Assembly: GCF_003312875.1 (NCBI RefSeq)
Contig: NZ_CP015163.1
Location: 3,968,001 to 4,032,000, forward strand
Origin: Amycolatopsis albispora
GTDB lineage: Bacteria; Actinomycetota; Actinomycetes; Mycobacteriales; Pseudonocardiaceae
Length of the DNA: 64,000 nt
Direction of reading: 5' to 3'
Shown: piece by piece, positions 55,479 to 61,793 of the stretch
Layout of the letters: each line of letters opens with the position of its first letter
Numbering within the stretch: position 1 is the first letter of the stretch
Position numbers and translations under genes: made by a program
Notes under the pieces: model-generated
The model's database searches: none
Told to the model about the DNA's origin: nothing
The model's input: only the letters and a program-made list of their open reading frames with translations

Positions 55479-55507
55479 TTACGAACGCGCGCCGAACGAG
55501 TTACCGT
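55479..55507 (+). promoter_or_regulatory. promoter of the HTH gene pair, leaderless
   Basis: TTACGA (55479-55484), a 17-base spacer and TACCGT (55502-55507) form a promoter whose expected start, 7 bases on, falls on the GTG at 55514. No ribosome site exists there, which agrees with a leaderless message. Confidence 0.5.
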
Positions 55508-55513
55508 CGCGAG

Positions 55514-55759
55514 GTGGAACTGGAAGCCGAGTTCACCACGGAACCCTTTCTCGGCGAGGGTCCGCCACCGGAACACGCCGAGCTGGCCCGCCAGGCGGCA
55601 CTGGCCGCGGGCCTGGACACCGACTTCGGCCCGCTCGGCACCTCGGTCCGCGGGGATGCCGAAGCGGTGCTGGCGGCGCTGCCGAAAATCGCCCGCGCGG
55701 CGCTGACCGGCGGGGCCACCAAGCTGACGCTCCAGCTGCGCGACACCAGGGTCGGCTAG
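55514..55759 (+). CDS. small YkoF/MTH1187-like thiamine-binding-fold protein
   Basis: An 81-residue protein. The middle reads DTDFGPLGTSVRGDAEAVLA then a helix and the strand KLTLQLRDTRVG, which resembles the beta-alpha-beta half of the MTH1187/YkoF family, some members of which bind thiamine or hydroxymethylpyrimidine. That assignment is tentative. It is immediately followed (TAG-ATG) by the HTH gene and is probably cotranscribed from a leaderless promoter. In this setting it might act as a ligand-sensing partner of the HTH protein (inference). Confidence 0.75.
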   Translation: MELEAEFTTEPFLGEGPPPEHAELARQAALAAGLDTDFGPLGTSVRGDAEAVLAALPKIARAALTGGATKLTLQLRDTRVG

Positions 55760-56155
55760 ATGCCCGAACCCGCCGAGCACCCGCTGGTGACCGCGATCGC
55801 GCCGCTGCTGGACCGCATCGACGCGACCGTGGTCGCCCCGGCCGACCGCCGTCCGGAGGACGTGCCGCTGCACTGGGCGGGTGAGCTGGTGGGGGCCGTC
55901 CGGCTGCCCGGCGCCGAGCTGACCGGTGCGCTGGAGCGGCTGGTGCACGAGGTGGAAACCGAGCTGGGCGCCGAACTGCACCGGCTGGACCGCGCCGGGA
56001 AGCAGCGGGCCGTGCGCCTGCTCGAAGAACGGGGTGCTTTCACCATGCGGAAAGCGGTCGCCACCATTGCCGAATCGCTCGGCGTCACCCGGTTCACCGT
56101 TTACAACTACCTGAACCGGGACCACAACGAGAACGGGAATTCAACAAGTTGTTGA
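55760..56155 (+). CDS. HTH regulator with DauR/YheO-type C-terminal domain
   Basis: A 131-residue protein. The C-terminal half KQRAVRLLEERGAFTMRKAV and VATIAESLGVTRFTVYNYLN is an HTH_22-type DNA-binding unit known from YheO/DauR. The N-terminal PAS-like sensor of that family is shortened or replaced. The gene pair stands between allB-alc and the uricase operon, so control of purine catabolism is likely. The first gene of the pair may supply the missing sensor. Its stop codon lies inside the palindrome before uraD. Confidence 0.82.
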   Translation: MPEPAEHPLVTAIAPLLDRIDATVVAPADRRPEDVPLHWAGELVGAVRLPGAELTGALERLVHEVETELGAELHRLDRAGKQRAVRLLEERGAFTMRKAVATIAESLGVTRFTVYNYLNRDHNENGNSTSC

Positions 56156-56181
56156 CGGTCGGGTGAAGCTCGACGTACCTT
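56141..56181 (+). promoter_or_regulatory. uraD operon promoter with overlapping perfect palindrome
   Basis: TCAACAA-G-TTGTTGA (56141-56155) is a perfect 15-bp dyad. It overlaps a -35 box TTGACG (56152-56157), followed after 18 bases by TACCTT (56176-56181). A protein bound there would block the promoter, so this is a candidate operator for a purine-responsive repressor. Confidence 0.6.
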
Positions 56182-56216
56182 CTCCCAACCACATCGCCCC
56201 GACCCGGGAGCCGCCC

Positions 56217-56708
56217 GTGACTGTCGATCTGGCCGGGTTCAACGAAGCCACCACCACCGAAGCACGCGACCTGCTGCTGTCCTGCCTCGCGGTACCGCGC
56301 TGGGCCGACGCGGTGCTGGCCGCGCGCCCCTACGCCGACCGCGAATCCCTGCTGGACACCGCGGCGAAGGCCGCCGATCCGCTCACCGACGACGAGGTGC
56401 ACCGCGCCATCGCCGACCACCCCAGAATCGGCGAAAAGCCCGCCGGGCAAGGAACTTCGGCCGACTGGTCGCGCTCCGAACAGTCCGGAGTGGACGATCA
56501 GGCGGCCGCCGAGTTCCGGGCCGCGAACGCCGCGTACGAAGCGCGGTTCGGCTGGGTGTACCTGGTCTGCGCGAGCGGCCGGAGCGGCGCCGAGCTGCTC
56601 GCCGACCTCAAGTCCAGAATGGACAACGACCCGGCCGAGGAGATCGGGGTGGCCGGGCGCGAACTGAGCAAGATCGCCGTACTCCGCTTGGGAAAGGCCG
56701 TCGCATGA
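56217..56708 (+). CDS. uraD: OHCU decarboxylase
   Basis: A 163-residue all-helical enzyme that decarboxylates 2-oxo-4-hydroxy-4-carboxy-5-ureidoimidazoline to S-allantoin. The catalytic region AIADHPRIGEKPAGQGTSAD with its His and the WSRSEQSGV and FGWVYLVCASGRS segments are diagnostic. The GTG at 56217 follows GGGAG at 6 bases; an upstream in-frame ATG at 56163 has no support. It is the first gene of uraD-uraH-uricase-permease and overlaps uraH by 4 bp. Confidence 0.94.
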   Translation: MTVDLAGFNEATTTEARDLLLSCLAVPRWADAVLAARPYADRESLLDTAAKAADPLTDDEVHRAIADHPRIGEKPAGQGTSADWSRSEQSGVDDQAAAEFRAANAAYEARFGWVYLVCASGRSGAELLADLKSRMDNDPAEEIGVAGRELSKIAVLRLGKAVA

Positions 56709-57019
56709 GCCTGGTGACCACGCACGTACTCGACACCGCCACCGGCCGCCCGGCGCCCGGCATCGAGGTCGTACTGGAGGGCGGCGGCAAGATCGTCGCA
56801 AAAGGACGGACCGACGACGACGGCCGGATCCGCGACCTCGGCCCGGAAACCCTGCCCGCCGGGGTCTACCGGCTCACCTTCGACACCGGCGCCTACCTCG
56901 GCCCGGACGCCTTCTTCCCCGAGGTGTCGCTGACCTTCCGGATCACCGATCCCCAGGCGCACCACCACGTGCCGCTGCTGCTCAGCCCGTTCGCCTACTC
57001 CACCTACCGAGGGAGCTGA
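56705..57019 (+). CDS. uraH: 5-hydroxyisourate hydrolase
   Basis: A 104-residue transthyretin-like protein. The N-terminal motif TTHVLDTATGRPAPGIEV and the C-terminal signature YSTYRGS are complete, with the active-site His and Arg residues in place. It hydrolyses 5-hydroxyisourate, the product of uricase, to OHCU. It overlaps uraD by 4 bp and lies 3 bp before the uricase gene. Confidence 0.96.
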   Translation: MSLVTTHVLDTATGRPAPGIEVVLEGGGKIVAKGRTDDDGRIRDLGPETLPAGVYRLTFDTGAYLGPDAFFPEVSLTFRITDPQAHHHVPLLLSPFAYSTYRGS

Positions 57020-57022
57020 GCC

Positions 57023-57895
57023 GTGGCGATCCGCCTGGGCCCCAACCAGTACGGCAAAGCCGAAGTCCGGATGGTCACCGTGCGGCGCTCGGGCCCGGTG
57101 CACCACCTCCGCGACCTCACCGTGTCCACCGCGCTCCGCGGGCACCTCGAACGCACCCACCTCACCGGCGACAACGCCGACGTGGTGGCCACCGACACGC
57201 AGAAGAACACCGTCTACGCCTTCGCCAAGCAGGAGCCGGTCGGCGAGATCGAGGACTTCGCGCTGCGCCTGGGCAGGCACTTCACCGGCGAATTCGACCA
57301 CATCACCGGCGCGCGCATCCGGATCGAGGAACACGGCTGGCAGCGCATCACCGTCGGCGATGAACCACACGACCACTCCTTCCACCGGTCCGGGGACGAG
57401 CGCCGGACCACCGAGGTCACCTTCGACGGCGACCGCGTCCGGGTGCTGTCCGGGCTGACCGGGCTGACCGTGCTCAAGTCCACCGGCTCGGAGTTCCACG
57501 GCTTCCCCCGCGACCGGTACACCACGCTGGCCGAAACCGACGACCGCATCCTGGCCACCGCGGTCACCGCGCGCTGGCGGCACCGCTCCAGCACCGGTGA
57601 CTGGGCTACCTCCTTCGGCGAGATCCGCCGCATCCTGCTGGAAACCTTCGCCACCAAGCACAGCCTTTCGTTGCAGCAGACGCTGTACGCGATGGGTGAG
57701 GCCGTGCTGCTGGCCCGCGACGAGATCGCCGAGATCCGGCTCTCGCTGCCGAACAAGCACCACTTCCCGGTCGACCTGAGCCCGTTCGGGCTGACCAACG
57801 AGAACGAGGTCTTCTTCGCCGCGGACCGCCCGTACGGGCTGATCGAGGGCACGGTGCTGCGGGATGGAGAAGTCGCCGAGGTGGATATCCCATGA
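57023..57895 (+). CDS. urate oxidase (uricase)
   Basis: A 290-residue cofactor-free uricase of two T-fold units. It oxidises urate to 5-hydroxyisourate with O2. Landmarks are NQYGKAEVRMVTVRR at the start, ATDTQKNTVYAFAKQ with the catalytic Thr, the second repeat TGLTVLKSTGSEFHGFPRDR and TLAETDDRILATAVTARW, and LPNKHHFPVDLSPFGLTNEN. GTG start after GGGAG. It overlaps the permease gene by 4 bp. Confidence 0.96.
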   Translation: MAIRLGPNQYGKAEVRMVTVRRSGPVHHLRDLTVSTALRGHLERTHLTGDNADVVATDTQKNTVYAFAKQEPVGEIEDFALRLGRHFTGEFDHITGARIRIEEHGWQRITVGDEPHDHSFHRSGDERRTTEVTFDGDRVRVLSGLTGLTVLKSTGSEFHGFPRDRYTTLAETDDRILATAVTARWRHRSSTGDWATSFGEIRRILLETFATKHSLSLQQTLYAMGEAVLLARDEIAEIRLSLPNKHHFPVDLSPFGLTNENEVFFAADRPYGLIEGTVLRDGEVAEVDIP

Positions 57896-59202
57896 CCCAT
57901 CCCGTAGACACCATTCCGTCCAAAGGGCAACTGATCGCGGGCGGCATCCAGCACGTCGCCGCGATGTACGCCGGGGTCGTCGCACCCCCGCTGATCATCG
58001 GCGCCGCCGTCGGGCTGAGCCCCGGCGAGCTGAGCCTGCTGATCAGCGCCAGCCTGTTCACCGCCGGGCTGGCCACCCTGTTGCAGACCCTGGGTTTCTG
58101 GCGGTTCGGCGCGCGGCTGCCGCTGGTCAACGGCGTCACCTTCGCCACCGTGGCGCCGGTGCTGGCGATCGTCAAGCAGCACGGCGGGGAGAACGCGCTC
58201 GGCGTGGTCTACGGCGCCACCATGATCGGCGGCATGCTGATGGTGCTCGCCGCGCCGTTCTTCTCCCGGCTGACCCGGTTCTTCCCGCCGCTGGTCACCG
58301 GCACGGTGATCACCCTGATCGGCGTCTCGCTGCTGCCGGTCGCGGTGAAGTGGATCGCGAACCAGCAGGACTCGGCCACCGGGCACGGGCTGCTGCTGGC
58401 CGGGTTCACCCTGCTCGCGGTGCTCGCGTTCACCCGGTTCCTGCCGGGTTTCTTCAGCCGGATCGCGCTGCTGCTCGGCCTGGTCGCCGGCACGCTGCTG
58501 GCGTGGCCGCTCGGTGAAGTGGACACCGCGACGCTGCGCGAGGCACCGGCGTTCGGCATCGCCAGCCCGTTCCACTTCGGCACGCCCGCCTTCGACATCG
58601 CGGCGGTGGTGTCCATGGCCATCGTGATGATCGTGATCATGGTGGAGAGCACGGCGGACATGCTGGCGCTCGGGGAGATCGTCGACCGGCCGTCCACCCC
58701 GCGCACCATCGCCGACGGCCTGCGCGCGGACGGCATCGCCACCGCGGTGAGCACCATCTTCGGCGGGTTCGCGGCCACGGCGTTCGCGCAGAACGTCGGG
58801 CTGGTGGCGCTGACCAGGATGGTCAGCCGGTACGTGGTCGCCGCGGGCGGCGTGGTGCTGGTGCTGCTCGGCGTGTTCCCGATCGCGGGCGGCATCGTCG
58901 CGCTGGTGCCGCAGCCGGTGCTCGGCGGGGCGGGGCTGGTGCTGTTCGGCAGCGTCGCGGTGAGCGGTATCCGGACGCTGGCGAAGGCGTCGTTCGAGCA
59001 GCCGGTGCACATCGCGGTGGTGGCCGCGGCGCTGGGCATCGGGCTGATCCCGATCGCCGCGCCCGGGTTCTACGAGCACTTCCCGTCGGCGGTGCGGACC
59101 GTGCTGGACTCCGGCATCAGCGCCGGGTGCGTGGCGGCGGTGCTGCTGAACCTGGTGTTCGGCGGGCGCAGCCGGGAACCGGCTCTTGATAGAACGCTCT
59201 AG
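57892..59202 (+). CDS. NCS2 family urate/xanthine permease
   Basis: A 436-residue nucleobase:cation symporter-2 with about 12-14 membrane segments. It begins IPSKGQLIAGGIQHVAAMYA (QH motif of helix 1), has PLVNGVTFATVAPV, and the AFAQNVGLVALTRMVSR motif typical of urate/xanthine carriers (UacT, UapA, PucJ). Placement after the uricase gene indicates urate or xanthine uptake. The stop codon overlaps the operator of the following tetR gene. Confidence 0.95.
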   Translation: MTHPVDTIPSKGQLIAGGIQHVAAMYAGVVAPPLIIGAAVGLSPGELSLLISASLFTAGLATLLQTLGFWRFGARLPLVNGVTFATVAPVLAIVKQHGGENALGVVYGATMIGGMLMVLAAPFFSRLTRFFPPLVTGTVITLIGVSLLPVAVKWIANQQDSATGHGLLLAGFTLLAVLAFTRFLPGFFSRIALLLGLVAGTLLAWPLGEVDTATLREAPAFGIASPFHFGTPAFDIAAVVSMAIVMIVIMVESTADMLALGEIVDRPSTPRTIADGLRADGIATAVSTIFGGFAATAFAQNVGLVALTRMVSRYVVAAGGVVLVLLGVFPIAGGIVALVPQPVLGGAGLVLFGSVAVSGIRTLAKASFEQPVHIAVVAAALGIGLIPIAAPGFYEHFPSAVRTVLDSGISAGCVAAVLLNLVFGGRSREPALDRTL

Positions 59203-59211
59203 CGGTATCCT
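59190..59211 (+). promoter_or_regulatory. tetR operator and leaderless promoter
   Basis: TAGA-ACGC-TCTA (59190-59201) is a dyad of the kind bound by LmrA/YxaF-type TetR proteins. TATCCT (59206-59211) is a -10 box whose start would be the GTG at 59218. The operator overlaps the permease stop codon, so it lies within coding DNA. Confidence 0.55.
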
Positions 59212-59217
59212 GGGCTG

Positions 59218-59790
59218 GTGGGAAACACCAAGGAACGGATCATGACCGCCGGCGCCGAGCTGTTCCGCCGCAACGGCTACACTGGCACCGGGCTGAAGCA
59301 GATCGTGGCCGAGGCGAACGCGCCGTTCGGCTCGCTCTACCACTTCTTCCCCGGTGGCAAGGAACAGCTCGGCGAGGAGGTCATCCGGACCTCGGGCATG
59401 GCCTACATCGCGTTGCTCGACGAACTGATCGCGCCGGCGCCGGACCTGGTCACCGGCCTGGAGACGTTCTTCTCGGCGGCGGCGGAGATGCTGGTGGAGA
59501 CCGGGTACGCGGACGCGTGCCCGATCGCCACGGTGGCGCTGGAGGTGGCGAGCACGAACGAGCAGTTGCGAATCGCCACGGCCGACGTGTTCACCGCCTG
59601 GATCGAGGCCGGTACGCGGGGCATCGCCGCGTTCGGCCTGAGCGAGGCGGATGCGCGGAAGCTCACCTTTGCCGTGGTCAACGCCCTGGAAGGCGCGTTC
59701 GTGCTGTGCCGAGCCATGCGAGACACCGAACCCATGGCGGCCGCCTCCGACTCGTGCGTCGCCTACGCGAAGACCCTCATCCCGGCCTAG
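59218..59790 (+). CDS. TetR/AcrR family regulator, YxaF/LmrA type
   Basis: A 190-residue repressor. The HTH is in residues 5-50 (RIMTAGAELFRRNGYTGTGL, EANAPFGSLYHFFPGGKEQL); the FPGGKEQL form and the C-terminal ACPIATVALEV motif mark the LmrA/YxaF subgroup, whose members sense flavonoids or drugs. GTG start without ribosome site, probably leaderless. The IS4 element inserted directly after it: the stop codon TAG is inside the target duplication, so the protein is intact. Its target gene is not evident. Confidence 0.92.
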   Translation: MGNTKERIMTAGAELFRRNGYTGTGLKQIVAEANAPFGSLYHFFPGGKEQLGEEVIRTSGMAYIALLDELIAPAPDLVTGLETFFSAAAEMLVETGYADACPIATVALEVASTNEQLRIATADVFTAWIEAGTRGIAAFGLSEADARKLTFAVVNALEGAFVLCRAMRDTEPMAAASDSCVAYAKTLIPA

Positions 59791-59793
59791 GCG
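59784..59793. repeat. left target-site duplication of the IS4 element
   Basis: GGCCTAGGCG, identical to 61255-61264 on the other side of the element. It includes the tetR stop codon. Confidence 0.9.
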
Positions 59794-59806
59794 CAATGCC
59801 GGTCGA

Positions 59807-60046
59807 TTAGGTGATCTTGGCTGGTCGGCGGCGGTGTCCGGTCGTGGCGGGCGGGACAATGGCGATTGTTGAGGTCGGTGGCCTGCTGGCCTTGTGTTGC
59901 TGTCGATGCTCTGCCCGTTTGACAGGGAAGTTACTCATTTTCCTTTTGACCACACGGGGATAGCGCCGGTCCCGGCGTTGCGGGTTGATCCCGGCGATGA
60001 CGTCGGCCAGCAGCAGCCGGTAGTGATCATCATTGTGGCGCAGGGG
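59807..60046 (-). pseudogene. C-terminal part of the IS4 transposase in another frame
   Basis: Beyond the C-tract at 60043-60047 (read as CCCCC on this strand) the +1 frame continues family-like sequence: LRHNDDHYRLLLADVIAGIN and PRVVKRKMSNFPVKRAEHR, the usual basic end of IS4 transposases, to a TAA at 59807. In the main frame the protein stops early at 60030. So the last 80 or so residues need a +1 shift. Confidence 0.75.
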
Positions 60047-61229
60047 GAAAAGACTCCGGTCGCCAGATCCGGGACCGGAGGACACGCACGGTGTTCTTGT
60101 GGGAGAGCCGGTCAGGATCCAGCAGGGCCTGACCGGCGGCGTCCACCTGCACGCACATCGTGGCGTAGTGCACCGCCAGATGCGCCCAGAACTCCTGCCG
60201 CACCCCCTCCGGCGACTTCGACCGGAAGATCTTCTCCTCGTTAAGCTGGACACTCTTGACCTGCTTGAAGAATCCCTCGATATCCCAGCGCTGGTGATAG
60301 ACCGCGGCGAGTTCTGCCGCGGGAGCCCGCACCGGGTCCAGGACCGTGGTCACCAACCGGTAGACCTCCTGCGAACCGGGCAGCGTGTACTCGATCGCCC
60401 GAAGCCGGAACGGCCGCTGCCCCGAGGACTTCGGCGGGGTGATCTCAGCGATGAAAGACCCGTCACCCAGGCGTTGCGCGGGCAGCAGCCCCAGGTTCGC
60501 CGACACCCTCCACGCCAGATCCGCACCCGTGGCCGCCGCCGCCAGCCAGCGCCGGAACGAGTAGACGTGCCGGTCCGCCAGCACCAGCATGCCCGGCCGC
60601 AGCGAGGGAAACATCTCCTCGATCAGCATCGCCTCCCCGGCGGCATAGGCGTCCATCCGGGCGTCGAAGACCGCATGCGTGCCCACCTCGACCAGACACG
60701 CCGCCTGGATCTGCGGATACGCCGTTCTGCCCTCGCCACGGCCGGAACCCGGGCGGCCGAACTCGCGTTCGTTGTCTTCGGTGTCGGGCACGGTGAAGGT
60801 GGTCCCGTCCACCGCGGTCAGCAACCACTCCCGATACCAGGCACCCCGTGTTTCCTGCTGCGCCACGGGCTTCATCACCGCCCGCGCCACGGTTTCCATC
60901 GGACCCGCCCCCAGCCGGCGGCGGGCGTCCCCGATCGAGCCGGTCGTGGGCACCCGGTAACCCCGCCCGCCACGACCGAACACCGACATCAGGATCGCCA
61001 TCGCCGAGCGGTAGGACTCATGCGGGAACAGGCACAACACCAGCGTGAAGTAGAAGACCAGCCTGGCCGGCAACGCCCGCGTCCGCTGCTCACGCCGCCA
61101 ATACTGATCGATCACCCGATCGACCAGCTCAACCGGAAAAGTCCTGGTCAGCACACCGATAGCGGCCTGATCGGCCAAGCTCAGCCGCCCACCCACCTCA
61201 AGATCCACAAACCGCAGGCTACCGACCAC
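60030..61229 (-). CDS. IS4 family transposase (frame ends early)
   Basis: A 399-residue DDE transposase. Asp residues lie in LTAVDGTTFTVPD and VLADRHVYSF. The IS4 signature Y-x2-R-x3-E-x6-K is exact in YHQRWDIEGFFKQVK. An IS4 N-terminal domain (SLADQAAIGVLTRTFPVELV) is present. The reading frame ends at RIWRPESFPPAPQ, after the CCCCC tract, where family members continue; the rest is in the +1 frame. It is either inactivated by a 1-base indel or expressed by a +1 shift at CCC-C. Confidence 0.9.
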   Translation of the reverse strand: MVGSLRFVDLEVGGRLSLADQAAIGVLTRTFPVELVDRVIDQYWRREQRTRALPARLVFYFTLVLCLFPHESYRSAMAILMSVFGRGGRGYRVPTTGSIGDARRRLGAGPMETVARAVMKPVAQQETRGAWYREWLLTAVDGTTFTVPDTEDNEREFGRPGSGRGEGRTAYPQIQAACLVEVGTHAVFDARMDAYAAGEAMLIEEMFPSLRPGMLVLADRHVYSFRRWLAAAATGADLAWRVSANLGLLPAQRLGDGSFIAEITPPKSSGQRPFRLRAIEYTLPGSQEVYRLVTTVLDPVRAPAAELAAVYHQRWDIEGFFKQVKSVQLNEEKIFRSKSPEGVRQEFWAHLAVHYATMCVQVDAAGQALLDPDRLSHKNTVRVLRSRIWRPESFPPAPQ

Positions 61230-61254
61230 CCCACGAACTAACCGACCGGCATTG

Positions 61255-61264
61255 GGCCTAGGCG
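61255..61264. repeat. right target-site duplication of the IS4 element
   Basis: GGCCTAGGCG, the second copy of the 10-bp duplication created by insertion. Confidence 0.9.
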
Positions 61265-61277
61265 CAGACGCGGCGCG

Positions 61278-61712
61278 CTAAGACGCACCCGAAGATTTCT
61301 CGCGGGATCGACCGCGATCGGCGCTGTCGTTCTGGGACTCGGCCTGGCCACCGCCGGTCCCGCCGCGGCCGCCACCGGCACCTGGAAGGCCTACGCGAAC
61401 ACAAATCCGATCACTTCCCGCGCCTGCTCCTGGACGTGCGGAACCACCGTGAACCTCACGCCGTCGGTGCTCGCGCAGACCTGCCTGGTGAAGTCCCCGG
61501 ACGGGGACGCCATGCAGGGGGCGGTGATCGTGCGCAACAACCAGTCCAGCCTCTACCAGGCGAACGTGTCGGTTTCCCTGTTCCGGCCGAGCGGCCACCA
61601 GGTGCTGGAAGACTGGGATCGCCCGAAGTCCGGGGTCGGCGCGAAATCGTGGTCGGTGTGCTTCGGGAAGACCATCACCTATCCCGGCTCGACCCGCGCC
61701 GAGGGTCCGTGA
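61278..61712 (+). CDS. small secreted protein lacking a canonical start codon
   Basis: The frame reads LRRTRRFLAGSTAIGAVVLG then LGLATAGPAAAATG, a clear signal peptide with Ala-x-Ala cleavage. A mature part of about 110 residues follows, with cysteines in RACSWTCGTT, AQTCLV and WSVCFGK and a beta-rich look (VIVRNNQSSLYQANVSVSLF). No ATG, GTG or TTG precedes the signal peptide after the upstream in-frame stop; the codon where Met is expected is CTA (61278). The first GTG (61449) is inside the mature protein. Either the gene is dead or the start was lost around the IS insertion. No family recognised. Confidence 0.55.
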   Translation, partial: LRRTRRFLAGSTAIGAVVLGLGLATAGPAAAATGTWKAYANTNPITSRACSWTCGTTVNLTPSVLAQTCLVKSPDGDAMQGAVIVRNNQSSLYQANVSVSLFRPSGHQVLEDWDRPKSGVGAKSWSVCFGKTITYPGSTRAEGP

Positions 61713-61756
61713 ACTACCGGGAGATCCCGGGTTCGCCGATGGCCTGACGGTCCGGC

Positions 61757-61790
61757 ACCGGTGTCCCGGCCCAGGGACCGGGACACCGGT
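61757..61790. terminator. bidirectional terminator, 13-bp perfect stem
   Basis: ACCGGTGTCCCGG (61757-61769) and its exact complement (61778-61790) surround an 8-base loop, midway between the converging secreted-protein and xanthine dehydrogenase genes. It lacks a U-run. Confidence 0.8.
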
Positions 61791-61793
61791 TCG

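Larger units (their letters stand above)
59794..61254. mobile_element. IS4-family insertion sequence, 1461 bp
   Basis: Terminal inverted repeats CAATGCCGGTCGATTAG (59794-59810) and, on the opposite strand, CAATGCCGGTCGGTTAG (61254-61238) match at 16 of 17 positions. A perfect 10-bp target duplication GGCCTAGGCG flanks it, within the size range of IS4-family elements. It carries one transposase gene, split by a frameshift. Intact duplications and repeats indicate a recent insertion. Confidence 0.93.
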
